Source of the DNA: Pseudodesulfovibrio hydrargyri
GTDB taxonomy: Bacteria > Desulfobacterota > Desulfovibrionia > Desulfovibrionales > Desulfovibrionaceae
Assembly (NCBI RefSeq): GCF_001874525.1
Contig: NZ_LKAQ01000004.1
Coordinates: 1,653,171 to 1,717,170 of the forward strand
Direction of reading: 5' to 3'
Length of the DNA: 64,000 bases
Below the pieces are notes generated by a model. It saw nothing but the letters and a program-made list of their open reading frames with translations. It was not told the origin of the DNA and ran no database searches. Shown here piece after piece: positions 43,498 to 52,677 of the stretch. How positions within the stretch are numbered: position 1 is the first letter of the stretch; the number at the start of each line of letters is the position of its first letter. The position numbers were made by a program, and so were the translations under genes.

Positions 43498-45885
43498 CTA
43501 TTCGATCATGCGTGTGATGTCTTTATACAGCAAAATCCGGTCCAGCGGTACGCTGAAATTCACGTCCAGGCGCAGCCCCTGGAAGTTGGAGCCCTTGACG
43601 TCGCCGGTCACGCGGATGAATCCGCCGAACTCCCGCTTGTAGACGAAGGGCAGGGTCGAGGCGGGCTTGCCGTCCAGGGAAAGACGCACCAGCAGGTCCT
43701 CGCCCACGGTGTCCGCCTTGATGCGCACCCATTTGTAGTTGAAGTCCCGGACCGCCTCCCGGGCCAGTTCCAGCTGGCCGCGCTCGGGCGTGCCCTCGGG
43801 GATGGAGTCCACCAGGTCCTGCATGGCCTCCACCCGGATGGTTCCGCCCTCGCCCGGCGTGGAGTGCAAAAATCCGCTGTTGAACGAAATTTTCCCGTCC
43901 TTCCAGGTCACGGGCAGCTCGCCCGACAACGCCGCCTCGCCCTCGGCCTTGGCCAGCCCGAGCTGCTCCAGAATCTCCGAGAGTTTCAGTTCGGAGCAGA
44001 ACAGGGTGACCGCGTACTCGTTGGACTCGGGCTCGATGCGGAAGGCCCGGCTGGACACGTGCCCGCCGCACCAGTCGAACCCGGCCTGCTCCACCAGGAT
44101 GGAGCCCATGGATTCCAGCTGGTACACCACCCGCCCTTTGGTCAGGGCGATGTCGCCCGCCGTCAGCGAGTCGAAGGACAGGGTCTGGGCCGGGGCGCTG
44201 CGCAGGGTGAGCAGGTCCGGGGTGTAGTAGGCCAGGTCGATGCCGTCAACGACCGTGCTTCCCTCGTTCATGGTCAGCCTGCCATGGGTCAGGAAGACCC
44301 CCAACCGGCTGTTCACGCCGCGCTCGTCCACCGTGACGCCGCCGTCCGCGCGCAGCGTGCCGGTAAGCCCCACGCCCTTGAGCGCGGGCGCGAGCGTGGC
44401 CGGGTCGAATCCCTCGGGCAGGGCGTAACCGGCCACCTTGAAGGACACGTCCGACTCGTTGCGGACCATGGAGGACCGCCCGGAAAAGGGCACCCGCAGG
44501 CCGGGCAGCAATTCGGTATGCAGGGTCCCGCCAAAGGCCAGGTCCGTGCCCTCCTGGCGCACCCGGGCCCGGACGTTGCCGAGCTTGCGCTGGTCCAGCC
44601 TGAGCCCGGATACACGTATGTCCCCTTGCCGGTTCGCCTTGGGCGCGGGCCATTGGAGCGGCAGGGTCAGCCGCATGGGCCCCGAGGAAAAACCGCTGCC
44701 CGCCAGCCCCGTCCCCCGGGTGCCGCAGTTCAGGACCACGTCCGCCGATTCCGCGTTTGCCGTGCCGTGCAGGGAAAAGATGAAGCCGTTGAGCCGGAGG
44801 GTCCGGCCCGCCGCCCTGACCGTCAATTTGTCCGGGTTGGCCGCAGTGAAGGACACGTCCCACAGGCCGCCGTCCTCCCTGCGCGCGGCGTCGAATCGGC
44901 CGCCCATCTCCACTCCGGCCCCGGCCACCGAGAACTGCGCGGACAATTCGTTTCCGCCGAGTCTGCCCGCCGGAATATCCAATGAGGCCGGATACGGCTC
45001 GGCCAACTCCACGCGGTCCATGGAGAAGCGGATTTCCCGTTCCTCGAACCGCCCTTTGATCCCGACGACCGCGCCCTCGGCCAGCTCCACGCCCAGGGCG
45101 CGCAGATCGCATCCGGACAGGGCCAGGGAAAAATCGGCCATTGCGTTCGCCGGATCGGCCAGGTTCACCTTGCCGGTGGCCGCCACGGCGGCGGTCCCCT
45201 CCAGCGGCACGGGCAGGAAGTCGCTGAACGCGCCCACCCTGAGCGCGTCCGCCGTGACCGTGAACGACAGATCGTCCAGGGTCGGGCTCAGGGTCCCCTC
45301 AACGCGCACAATCTGGTCGCGCGGTGTCAGTTCGGCTATGAACGACACGGCCTCGCCCGGCGAGATCTCGGCATTGACGGGCACGGACACGGTCCGGCCC
45401 ATGATCTCGCAGTCCAGGACCGCGCCGCGCAGGGTCAGTCTGCTCAGCGGCGGCATCGGAACGGTTGAGCCTTCCGCCGTTCCTTCGCCGCCCCCGGACG
45501 CGGGCAGCATGTCCAGCACCGGCAGCCGGAACCGTTCGCCGTCATAGGAGCAGGCCAGATGCAGCCCGTCCAGCCGGACCGCGTCGACCCGCCCGGCCCT
45601 GAGCGAGGCCGGGGTGTAGCTGACGTGCACGTTGGCCAGCGTCAGCGCGTCCGCCCCGTCCCCCAGCCGCACCGGCCCGATGTCCGCCGAAAACAACCCG
45701 GCGCTGCGCACATGAAACTCGGTCAGGCGCAGCCCCATGTCCGCCGCCAGCCTCGGCACCAGCCGCTCCAGATACCCCGGCGTCCAGACCGTCAGCCACC
45801 AGCCCGCGGCCAAGACCGCCGCCAGCAGCCACGGCGCGACCAACACGGTCCATTTCAGGATTGTTTTGCCATGGGATTTCGCCAT
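43498..45885 (-). CDS. ydbH: YdbH-like AsmA-type intermembrane lipid-transport protein
   Basis: 795 residues. One N-terminal membrane anchor (ILKWTVLVAPWLLAAVLAAG) followed by long, repetitive beta-strand sequence typical of AsmA-like bridge proteins. The C-terminal part (SGELPVTWKDGKISFNSGFLHSTPGEGG, then NFQGLRLDVNFSVPLDRILLYKDI) matches the YdbH C-terminal (DctA-YdbH) domain. Gene order with ynbE and ydbL confirms the assignment. It spans the periplasm to carry phospholipids to the outer membrane. Confidence 0.88.
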   Translation of the reverse strand: MAKSHGKTILKWTVLVAPWLLAAVLAAGWWLTVWTPGYLERLVPRLAADMGLRLTEFHVRSAGLFSADIGPVRLGDGADALTLANVHVSYTPASLRAGRVDAVRLDGLHLACSYDGERFRLPVLDMLPASGGGEGTAEGSTVPMPPLSRLTLRGAVLDCEIMGRTVSVPVNAEISPGEAVSFIAELTPRDQIVRVEGTLSPTLDDLSFTVTADALRVGAFSDFLPVPLEGTAAVAATGKVNLADPANAMADFSLALSGCDLRALGVELAEGAVVGIKGRFEEREIRFSMDRVELAEPYPASLDIPAGRLGGNELSAQFSVAGAGVEMGGRFDAARREDGGLWDVSFTAANPDKLTVRAAGRTLRLNGFIFSLHGTANAESADVVLNCGTRGTGLAGSGFSSGPMRLTLPLQWPAPKANRQGDIRVSGLRLDQRKLGNVRARVRQEGTDLAFGGTLHTELLPGLRVPFSGRSSMVRNESDVSFKVAGYALPEGFDPATLAPALKGVGLTGTLRADGGVTVDERGVNSRLGVFLTHGRLTMNEGSTVVDGIDLAYYTPDLLTLRSAPAQTLSFDSLTAGDIALTKGRVVYQLESMGSILVEQAGFDWCGGHVSSRAFRIEPESNEYAVTLFCSELKLSEILEQLGLAKAEGEAALSGELPVTWKDGKISFNSGFLHSTPGEGGTIRVEAMQDLVDSIPEGTPERGQLELAREAVRDFNYKWVRIKADTVGEDLLVRLSLDGKPASTLPFVYKREFGGFIRVTGDVKGSNFQGLRLDVNFSVPLDRILLYKDITRMIE

Positions 45886-45928
45886 GCATTACCCATACAA
45901 GCCCCGGTCCCCCATTGGCAAGGCATTG

Positions 45929-45981
45929 CCCCCGGCCCCCCATCCCCATCCTTTCCTAAACTTTATATGGACGCTTCGCGT
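45929..45981. repeat. Dispersed intergenic repeat, copy B
   Basis: About 45 of 53 positions agree with copy A at 42839-42892. The long hairpin that precedes copy A is absent here. Confidence 0.6.
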
Positions 45982-46138
45982 GGTGGGAACGCAACAAGAA
46001 GACCTCCGACTTCGCGATGAGTCCGGAGGCCTTCATTCTTGATTCTTCTTGGAGCGAATCGGGTGCTTCAGCAGCCGACAGCGGCTCTTTTATCGCGCTG
46101 GCACAAGGCTTTCGAGAGTGGGTCAGCTGTGCCTTTTC

Positions 46139-46194
46139 TTCCGGGGGCTTGCACCGCAGCGTAGCCGTCTACGTGAGGATGGAAGCCCCCGGAA
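46139..46194. repeat. Nested inverted repeat downstream of dctM
   Basis: Outer arms TTCCGGGGGCTT and AAGCCCCCGGAA (perfect 12 bp) enclose an inner CGTAG-CCGT-CTACG hairpin. It lies 57 bases after the dctM stop. No proper T-tract follows on the minus strand. Confidence 0.55.
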
Positions 46195-46250
46195 AAAATG
46201 TGCAGATGGCCCGCTATCGGAAGCCGCCTTCCTCTTGTGGCCACCCGCTT

Positions 46251-47552
46251 TTACATGAGGCTTGGTAGGAACGTCACCAACTGAGGGACCACAAGCATCA
46301 GCGCCACACAAACAACATAGGCGGCCACAAAATACGCAACCCCCTTAAAAGCGTCGGTCATGGTGACGTCGTGCGCCATGGAGGCGACGATGAACAGGTT
46401 GACGCCCACCGGCGGGGTGATGGCGCCCAGCGTGGTGACCACGGTGATGAGCACGCCGAACCAGACCGGGTCGTAGCCCATGGCCGTGACCACCGGGAAG
46501 AAGATGGGGATGGTCACCAGCAGCAGGGCCAGGGCGTCCATGACCATGCCGCCGATCACGTAGATCAGGCAGATGACCATGATGATGACCACCGGCGGGA
46601 TGGGCAGACCGGCCACCCAGTCGGCGGCCTCGAAGGGCAGCCGGGTGATGGCCAGGAAGCGGCCGAAGATGACCGCGCCGAGCATGATGACCATGATCAT
46701 GGAGGAGATTTTCAGGGTGTCGCTGACGGCCAGGCGGAACTTCTCCACGCTCATCTTGCCCGAGACGGTGGCGATGACCAGAGCCAGGGCCGCGCCCGCC
46801 GCGCCCGCCTCGGTGGGGGTGAACAAGCCCATGAACAGGCCGCCCATGACCAGGAAGAACAGGGTGACCATCTCGATGGAGCCGGGCAGGGAGCGCAGCT
46901 TTTCGGCAAAGGTGGTTTTGGGACCGGCCGGGCCCCAGTCCGGGTGGCGTCGGCAGAGGTACCAGATGGTCCCCAGGAACAGCGCGGTCAGCAGCACGCC
47001 GGGGACCATGCCGCCCACGAACAGCTGGGCGATGGACTGGCTGGTCTGCAACCCGATGATGATCAGGACCACGGACGGCGGGATGACCACGCCGAGCGTC
47101 GCGCCCGCGGCCACCGAGCCCGTGGACAGGATCGGATTGTACTTGAATTTGCGCATCTCGGGCAGGGCCACGGTGGACATGGTCGCGGCCGTGGCCGAGT
47201 TGGACCCGCAGATGGCCGCGAATCCGGCGCAGGCCAGGACCGTGGTCATGGCGATGCCGCCCCGGATCTGGCCCATCCAGGCGTAGGCGGACTTGTACAG
47301 CCGCTCGTTCACGCCCGAGTAGAAGCAGATCTGACCCATGAGGATGAACAGGGGGATGACGGTCAGTCCGTAATTGGAGAAGACGTTCCAAAGCTCGGTG
47401 CCGAGCATGCCGGTGGCCGCGTTCCAGTTGAGCACGTAGGCGAAGCCGGAAAAACCGATGATGCCCATGGCAAAGGCCACGGGGATGCGGAACAGGAAGA
47501 TGGAGACCAGCAGCAGGAGGGTGCCGAGGATGCCTGTGGTGATCGGGTCCAT
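46251..47552 (-). CDS. dctM: TRAP transporter large permease subunit
   Basis: 433 residues, about 12 hydrophobic segments, DctM family: ACAGFAAICGSNSATAATMSTVALPEM and GATLGVVIPPSVVLIIIG are typical, with LLVTIPIFFPVVTAMGYDPVWFGV near the end. Catalyses cation-driven uptake of the ligand delivered by the binding protein. The ATG overlaps the dctQ stop (ATGA). Confidence 0.95.
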   Translation of the reverse strand: MDPITTGILGTLLLLVSIFLFRIPVAFAMGIIGFSGFAYVLNWNAATGMLGTELWNVFSNYGLTVIPLFILMGQICFYSGVNERLYKSAYAWMGQIRGGIAMTTVLACAGFAAICGSNSATAATMSTVALPEMRKFKYNPILSTGSVAAGATLGVVIPPSVVLIIIGLQTSQSIAQLFVGGMVPGVLLTALFLGTIWYLCRRHPDWGPAGPKTTFAEKLRSLPGSIEMVTLFFLVMGGLFMGLFTPTEAGAAGAALALVIATVSGKMSVEKFRLAVSDTLKISSMIMVIMLGAVIFGRFLAITRLPFEAADWVAGLPIPPVVIIMVICLIYVIGGMVMDALALLLVTIPIFFPVVTAMGYDPVWFGVLITVVTTLGAITPPVGVNLFIVASMAHDVTMTDAFKGVAYFVAAYVVCVALMLVVPQLVTFLPSLM

Positions 47553-48040
47553 CACGCCACCTTTGCCTGGATCAGGGCCTTGAGCGTGTCCACGGCCAGG
47601 ACGAAGGCCAGGGCGATGCATCCGGCGGCCGAGGCGAAGACGAAGGGATGGTAGACGATCTGCAGGGTCTCGGAGACCTCGCCGGTCTGGACCAGAAAGG
47701 CCGCCCATTTCCAGGTCTCGACGCCCGCCAGCAGGAAGAAGCCGCAGGACAGCGCGTTGGTGGACGCGTCGGCCAGCCTGCGGAACCAGGCCGGGAAGCG
47801 CGCCAGCAGGATGCCCACGGCGATGTGCGCCTTGCGCCGCTGGGCGAACGCCAGGGAAAAGGCGGCCACCACCGCGCCGAGGAATCCCATGAGTTCGAAG
47901 GTGCCCTGGACCGGCACCCAGACCGCGCGCAGGACCATGTTGGCGCAGGCCAGCAGCATCATGGAGACGAGAAATATGCCTGCCAGCACGGCCAGCGCCC
48001 GGGCGGTCCACTCGCTGGCCCGATCAAGGAAATGCATCAT
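47552..48040 (-). CDS. dctQ: TRAP transporter small permease subunit
   Basis: 162 residues with four hydrophobic helices and the DctQ-type VQGTFELMGFLGAVVAAFSLAFAQRRKAHI. It links the binding protein to DctM. The start is ambiguous between two adjacent ATG codons. Confidence 0.92.
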   Translation of the reverse strand: MMHFLDRASEWTARALAVLAGIFLVSMMLLACANMVLRAVWVPVQGTFELMGFLGAVVAAFSLAFAQRRKAHIAVGILLARFPAWFRRLADASTNALSCGFFLLAGVETWKWAAFLVQTGEVSETLQIVYHPFVFASAAGCIALAFVLAVDTLKALIQAKVA

Positions 48041-48051
48041 GAAAGGTCCCG

Positions 48052-48084
48052 AAAAAAACGCCCCCGCGCGGACGCGGGGGCGTT
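48052..48084 (-). terminator. Intrinsic terminator between dctP and dctQ
   Basis: Minus strand: AACGCCCCCGCG and CGCGGGGGCGTT form a perfect 12-bp stem followed by seven T in all. It starts 11 bases after the dctP stop and would let dctP be made in excess over dctQM. Confidence 0.85.
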
Positions 48085-48095
48085 GATGTGTGCGG

Positions 48096-49103
48096 TTAGA
48101 GGGATTCGTATTTGGCCTGGTACTCGAGCAGGTCCTTGAGCACGGCGTCGGCGTCGACGCCTGCCTTGGCGCACTCTTCCTTCCAGTCGTCCACCAGGGG
48201 CTGGCCCAGCTTCCTGAGCTCGGCGTGCTCGGCCGGGGTCAGCTTGTGGACCTCCACCTGGTATTTCTCCCGCGACCAGTTCAGGGAATCGTCGATATGC
48301 TGGTCCAGGTACTGGCCGGTCCACTGGGCCTGCTCGCGGCCGAGGTCGTCGAGGACCTCCTTGACGTCGGCGGGCAGGGACTCCCACCTGGCCTTGTTCA
48401 TGATCACGGCAAAGGGGTAGACCGGCAGGTTGGTGATGGTCTCGTGGCGGCAGATGTCCGCGAAGTTGAAGTCCTTGAGCACGTCGAAGGAGGAGACCAG
48501 CCCCTTGACCACGCCCTTTTGCAGGGCTTCGGGGGTCTCGGACATGGGCATGCCCACGCCCTGGGCGCCCAGGCCGCCGAGCACGCGCAGGATGGTGCCC
48601 GAGGCGCGCAGCTCCATGCCTCGGAGGTCGGCCAGGGTCTTGACCGGCTCCTTGCTCATGATCTGGGACGGGGCCGAGGTGAACATGGTCAGGACCTTGA
48701 CGTCCTTGAACTCCTCGGGCCGGTACTTCTGGAAGAGGTCCCACATGGTCAGGCTGGCCGCCTCGGTGGAGGTGAAGGCCACGGGCAGGTTGACCGCGGA
48801 CATGAGCGGGAACACCCCGGGATAGTAGGCGATGGAGATGCAGCCGATATCGGCCTGCCCGGTCTGCACGCCGCGCAGCATGTTCTTGGCCCCGAGCAGG
48901 GTGGAACCGGGGAAGGTCTGGATGTCCAGCGCCCCGCCTGTGCGTTTCTCGACCTCGGTCTTCCAGCGCTCCATCTGGACGCAGGGGAAGGTCTTGGCGG
49001 GCGGGAAGTTGGCGTAGGTCACCGTGGTCCCGGCCAGGGCCGAGGCCGCCGCGAGGCAGGTCAGGGCCAGGCTCAGGGCCAGCGCGGTCATCGTTTTTCG
49101 CAT
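48096..49103 (-). CDS. dctP: TRAP transporter solute-binding protein (DctP family)
   Basis: 335 residues. Signal peptide ending near AAASALA, then DctP-family sequence (FPPAKTFPCVQMERWKTEVEKRTGG, FPGSTLLGAKNMLRGVQTGQADIG, and MELRASGTILRVLGGLGAQ with the conserved ligand-binding arginine). Ligand unknown, probably an organic acid. The ATG at 49103 is preferred over an adjacent GTG because of spacing from AAGGAG. Confidence 0.94.
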   Translation of the reverse strand: MRKTMTALALSLALTCLAAASALAGTTVTYANFPPAKTFPCVQMERWKTEVEKRTGGALDIQTFPGSTLLGAKNMLRGVQTGQADIGCISIAYYPGVFPLMSAVNLPVAFTSTEAASLTMWDLFQKYRPEEFKDVKVLTMFTSAPSQIMSKEPVKTLADLRGMELRASGTILRVLGGLGAQGVGMPMSETPEALQKGVVKGLVSSFDVLKDFNFADICRHETITNLPVYPFAVIMNKARWESLPADVKEVLDDLGREQAQWTGQYLDQHIDDSLNWSREKYQVEVHKLTPAEHAELRKLGQPLVDDWKEECAKAGVDADAVLKDLLEYQAKYESL

Positions 49104-49154
49104 CACTCTCTCCTTAATAACGCGTATGGTGGGGAACGGCCGCCCGTCCCGCTA

Positions 49155-50804
49155 TTACATGTTCAGGTCGTAGGCCAGGATCAGGGTCTTGCGGTTGCCG
49201 TAGCCGTAGCCCGCGAAGGTGTTGACCAGCACGCACAGCTGCTTGTGGCCGTCGTTGTTCAGGTCGGCCAGGGCAATGTCCGAGACCTGCCCTTTGATGC
49301 GCCGGGTCTTCCAGGCCAGGTTCATGCCCACCTGGTCGTAGACCATCGAGTGGATTTCGCCCTGGGTGTAGTATTTGTAGTTCTGGAACACCTGGGCCGT
49401 GGCCGACAGATCTCGGTTGAGCAGCATCTCGTAGCGGCTTTTCGACGTCAGCGGCGCGGTGATGCCCCGGATGGGAATGTTGTAGGTCACGCCGTGCTCC
49501 TCGGTGACCCCGCCGCCCATGCCGACCATCTTGTCGGCGGCCTCGATGACCACGCCGGAGCTGTTGTAGGTCGCGTCGCTCTCGTAGAGCCGTTCGAAGC
49601 TCTGGCTGTAGACCACCAGTTTGTGCTTGTTGCCGATGACCACGCACTTGTAGCCCAGGCCGTCGGGCAGATAGGTCAGGTTGTAGACGGTGCCGAAGGG
49701 CGGCACCGGAATGGTCTGGCCGAACTCGACCTGGTCGCCCTTGATGAAGGCCTCATAGACGTGGTTGTCGAAGAGATCGCGCTGGCCCTTGTTCTGGGCC
49801 ACCAGGATGGGCATGTAGGCCGGCGGGATACGCAGGACGCCGAGGAATTTGGTCGCCTTCTGGACCACGTACTTGAATCTGCCGCCCTCGAAGGAGAGGA
49901 CGCAGGATTGCGGCTCGCCCCGGGGGGCGCGGACCGCGCCCTGTCTCTGGAACCGGTAGCCGCCGATGATGATTTCCGGGAAACCGTCGCGGTTCAGGTC
50001 GGCGATCTCGATGCGGACGCTCATGACGTTGGGCGGGAGCTCGAAGGTGTCCAGGTGCTGGAGCTTGCCTTCCTTGAATCGGAAGGCGGAAATGGCCGAT
50101 TCCCGGAGGATGAAGATTTCGTTGCGGCCGTCGCCGTCACCATCGGCGACGTACATGCCGAAGGAGTAGTAGGGCAGGGTCTGGCTTCTCCAGCGGCCGG
50201 TGGTCTCGGTGCCGCCTTCATAGCGGAACTGCGGGTTCAGGGTCGCCTGCAGGGGCTGGCCGTCGCTGGAGAGGAACGGGCTTTCCGTCGGGGCCGCGGC
50301 CTGGACCGTGTTCTGCGAGACCTTCTCCTCCTCGACCGTGCCGTAACCCGGACGGTTGAACACGTCGCCCTGCAGGAGCTTGGCCTGGGAATCGAGCCAG
50401 CTGGTCATTTCGTCGATGCCCACCTCGCCCTTTTTCTGCCAGGCCTTGCCGTCGGCCGAGACCGCGTCGATGCGCATGTGCGCCTTGCTGCCGAGGATGG
50501 AGATCTCGCCGTACATGATGTAATCCACGCCCAGGCTGTTCAGGGCGGTCAGGGCCGCGCCCTTGTCATTGGGCACGCCCACGGACTGCAGGCTCTTGGT
50601 GCTGGGCTCGGCGTGGCCGATCCATTCCAGGTCGTTCTCCAGGCTGGCCTGGACGGCCTTGGAAAAGTATTCGTATTTCTGGGGCCCGTTGTAGACGAAC
50701 GGGAGGACCGCATAGGTCTTGGCTCCCTGGGCCATGGCCGGGACGGCCAGGAGCAGGGCCGCCGCCAGGGCGATCAAGACGGTGATGACGGGTCTTCTTG
50801 CCAT
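49155..50804 (-). CDS. Secreted FG-GAP/VCBS-repeat protein with CsgG-like N-terminal domain
   Basis: 549 residues with a signal peptide (ALAAALLLAVPAMA). Residues about 28-190 resemble the nucleotide-free CsgG/FlgO-type fold (KTYAVLPFVYNGPQ, LGVDYIMYGEISILGSKAHMRI). The rest holds calcium-binding FG-GAP-type repeats: DGDGDGRNEIFIL, DLNRDGFPEIIIGGY and DLNNDGHKQLCVL. Probably periplasmic or outer-membrane associated. The ATG at 50804 follows GGAGG. Function unknown. Confidence 0.78.
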   Translation of the reverse strand: MARRPVITVLIALAAALLLAVPAMAQGAKTYAVLPFVYNGPQKYEYFSKAVQASLENDLEWIGHAEPSTKSLQSVGVPNDKGAALTALNSLGVDYIMYGEISILGSKAHMRIDAVSADGKAWQKKGEVGIDEMTSWLDSQAKLLQGDVFNRPGYGTVEEEKVSQNTVQAAAPTESPFLSSDGQPLQATLNPQFRYEGGTETTGRWRSQTLPYYSFGMYVADGDGDGRNEIFILRESAISAFRFKEGKLQHLDTFELPPNVMSVRIEIADLNRDGFPEIIIGGYRFQRQGAVRAPRGEPQSCVLSFEGGRFKYVVQKATKFLGVLRIPPAYMPILVAQNKGQRDLFDNHVYEAFIKGDQVEFGQTIPVPPFGTVYNLTYLPDGLGYKCVVIGNKHKLVVYSQSFERLYESDATYNSSGVVIEAADKMVGMGGGVTEEHGVTYNIPIRGITAPLTSKSRYEMLLNRDLSATAQVFQNYKYYTQGEIHSMVYDQVGMNLAWKTRRIKGQVSDIALADLNNDGHKQLCVLVNTFAGYGYGNRKTLILAYDLNM

Positions 50805-51013
50805 GTATTCCTCCGGAAGGTAGGTGATAACCTTGCTTTTGTGACATGTATGGACGTGCGGTCCCGCACGGGAGCCCCTTGTACCAGTTTCCGGACCGGA
50901 TGCAAAGGGCGAAGACAGTTGATGCGGCGTGGGATAACCGCTATTGCCGCCGTCGGCGGACGGGCCGGCCGGCATGGTGACGGTCCGGTGTCCGGGCCGA
51001 CCAGGGAGAGTAG

Positions 51014-52297
51014 ATGACCCAATTCGGACGCACCTTCAGGCTGGTCTGCGACGAACCGGCCGTTTTGGTGGTGGAAGGGCTGCTTCGCGCGCAGGGATTC
51101 GATTTCGGACCCGAGCCGTTCTATGGTTTTGCCCGCAGACTGATTCATGAGCCGTTTCCCCTCGGTGAAAGCCTGGCCGCCCGGTTCGGCCTGATCTACA
51201 TCCAGGACCGCTCCTCCATGCTGCCGCCGCTGGCCCTCGACCCTCCGGCCGGGGCCGACGTCCTGGACATGTGTTCCGCGCCGGGCAGCAAGACGAGCCT
51301 GCTCTCCCGCCTGGTGGGGCCGCAGGGGTTCGTGTTCGCGTCCGAGCCCTCGGCCGACCGGCTGGGCACCCTGCGCGCCAACCTGCGCCGCACCGGCTCG
51401 GCCAACGCGGCCACGGCCAAGGCTATGGCCCAGGACCTGCCCTTTGCGGACGGGACCTGGGGCCACATCCAGCTGGACCCGCCGTGCAGCGGCTGGGGCA
51501 CCGTGGACAAGAACCCCAAGGTCATGGAGGTCTGGTCCGGGTCCAAGACCGCCCCGCTGGTCGCCTTGCAAAAGACGCTCCTGGCCAGGGCGGCGGCCAT
51601 GCTCAGGCCCGGCGGAACGGTCCTGTACTCCACCTGCACCACCAACATCGAGGAGAACGAGGAGCAGGTGGCCTGGGCCCTGGAGACCCTCGACCTCGAT
51701 CTGGAGCCCCTTGCCGAGCCCGAGGGGTTCGTCTTCGAGTCCCCGCACATGGCGGGCATGGACGGGGTCCTGCGCGTGGCCGAGGACTCGGACGGCCAGG
51801 GGTTCTTCCTGGCGCGGTTCGTGAAAAGGGGCGGCGGGAGCGCAAGCTTGGGCGAGGGCGCGCAAAATGCGGACCTGCCGGGCAACCGGCTGGACCTGGC
51901 CGGGATGGTCGGCGGCGACCTGCTCGACCTGAACCGGCTGCCCCCGGGCGAGGTCTACGACTTCGGCGGCAAGGCGTTCTTTCTCCACCAGAGGGCCCTG
52001 GACCTGGTGCCCCATGGCCTGCGTTGGCAGGGCTTCCCTCTGGGCAAGGCGGCGGGCAAGGGCGACCGCGCCAAGTTCACCCCCGCGCCCCTGGCCCGGG
52101 TCCTGCTTCCCGAGGACCCGTCCCGGGCGGCCTGCGACGTGCTCGACGTGGACGACACTACGCTCCTGGAGCGGTTGTTCACCGGCCAGAGCGTGCCGTT
52201 TGGGCAGGGCAGGGGAAGCGTGGGCCTGTATTATCGGGGCCTGCCCGTGGGCTGGCTGGCCCGGAAGGGCGGACGGCTTCTCTGGTCTGCGAAATGA
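51014..52297 (+). CDS. RsmB/RsmF (NOL1/NOP2/Sun)-family RNA 5-methylcytosine methyltransferase
   Basis: 427 residues. SAM-binding DMCSAPGSKTSLL (residues 85-97) and the two catalytic cysteines C158 in LDPPCSGWGT and C208 in YSTCTT, as in bacterial rRNA m5C methyltransferases. The C-terminal 120 residues, ending in GLYYRGLPVGWLARKGGRL, look like the PUA-type RNA-binding domain of RsmF. Substrate probably 16S rRNA. Confidence 0.92.
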   Translation: MTQFGRTFRLVCDEPAVLVVEGLLRAQGFDFGPEPFYGFARRLIHEPFPLGESLAARFGLIYIQDRSSMLPPLALDPPAGADVLDMCSAPGSKTSLLSRLVGPQGFVFASEPSADRLGTLRANLRRTGSANAATAKAMAQDLPFADGTWGHIQLDPPCSGWGTVDKNPKVMEVWSGSKTAPLVALQKTLLARAAAMLRPGGTVLYSTCTTNIEENEEQVAWALETLDLDLEPLAEPEGFVFESPHMAGMDGVLRVAEDSDGQGFFLARFVKRGGGSASLGEGAQNADLPGNRLDLAGMVGGDLLDLNRLPPGEVYDFGGKAFFLHQRALDLVPHGLRWQGFPLGKAAGKGDRAKFTPAPLARVLLPEDPSRAACDVLDVDDTTLLERLFTGQSVPFGQGRGSVGLYYRGLPVGWLARKGGRLLWSAK

Positions 52298-52438
52298 TCT
52301 TTTGATTTCAGCAAGTTGTATCGCGCAAAAAAAGTATTAAAAAGCATTGATAAAAGAGAGGCGTAAGGGCAGTATGCCGTTCGTCGCTGAATGCGGATCA
52401 AGGCTTGGACGAGTGGGCGGCCTCGCCGCCGAAAGAAG

Positions 52439-52467
52439 TTGACAAGCTGACCCCGCCAAGCTAAAGA
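52439..52467 (+). promoter_or_regulatory. Promoter of the tRNA-Val/tRNA-Asp pair
   Basis: TTGACA, 17-base spacer, TAAAGA, ending 12 bases before the mature tRNA-Val. The same element is kept in the duplicated copy at 57251-57279. Confidence 0.6.
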
Positions 52468-52479
52468 CTCTCTTCCTGC

Positions 52480-52555
52480 GGGCGCGTAGCTCAGCTGGGA
52501 GAGCATCGGCCTTACAAGCCGAGGGTCACAGGTTCGAGCCCTGTCGCGCCCACCA
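52480..52555 (+). tRNA. tRNA-Val (anticodon TAC)
   Basis: Complete cloverleaf with encoded CCA: GGGCGCG pairs with CGCGCCC, D arm GCTC, anticodon loop CTTACAA giving TAC, T arm with GGTTCGAGCC. Confidence 0.96.
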
Positions 52556-52600
52556 TCTTTGAAATAGAGGGTACGCTTAACACCCTTTATCATACAGTGC

Positions 52601-52677
<77 letters not shown>

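Larger units (their letters stand above)
45886..46250. other. 365-bp intergenic region with repeat copy B and a nested hairpin
   Basis: No credible gene. It holds repeat copy B (45929-45981), a weak hairpin around 46003-46030 and the nested inverted repeat at 46139-46194. The ydbH promoter should lie at its left end but was not located. Confidence 0.6.

Noticed and set aside
46123..46311. A 62-residue frame across the nested hairpin downstream of dctM
   Set aside because: It is explained by the inverted repeat and overlaps the dctM end; Arg-rich sequence without conservation signs.
48090..51017. A 975-residue open frame on the plus strand opposite dctP and the FG-GAP gene
   Set aside because: Shadow frame; both minus-strand genes have signal peptides, motifs and ribosome binding sites.
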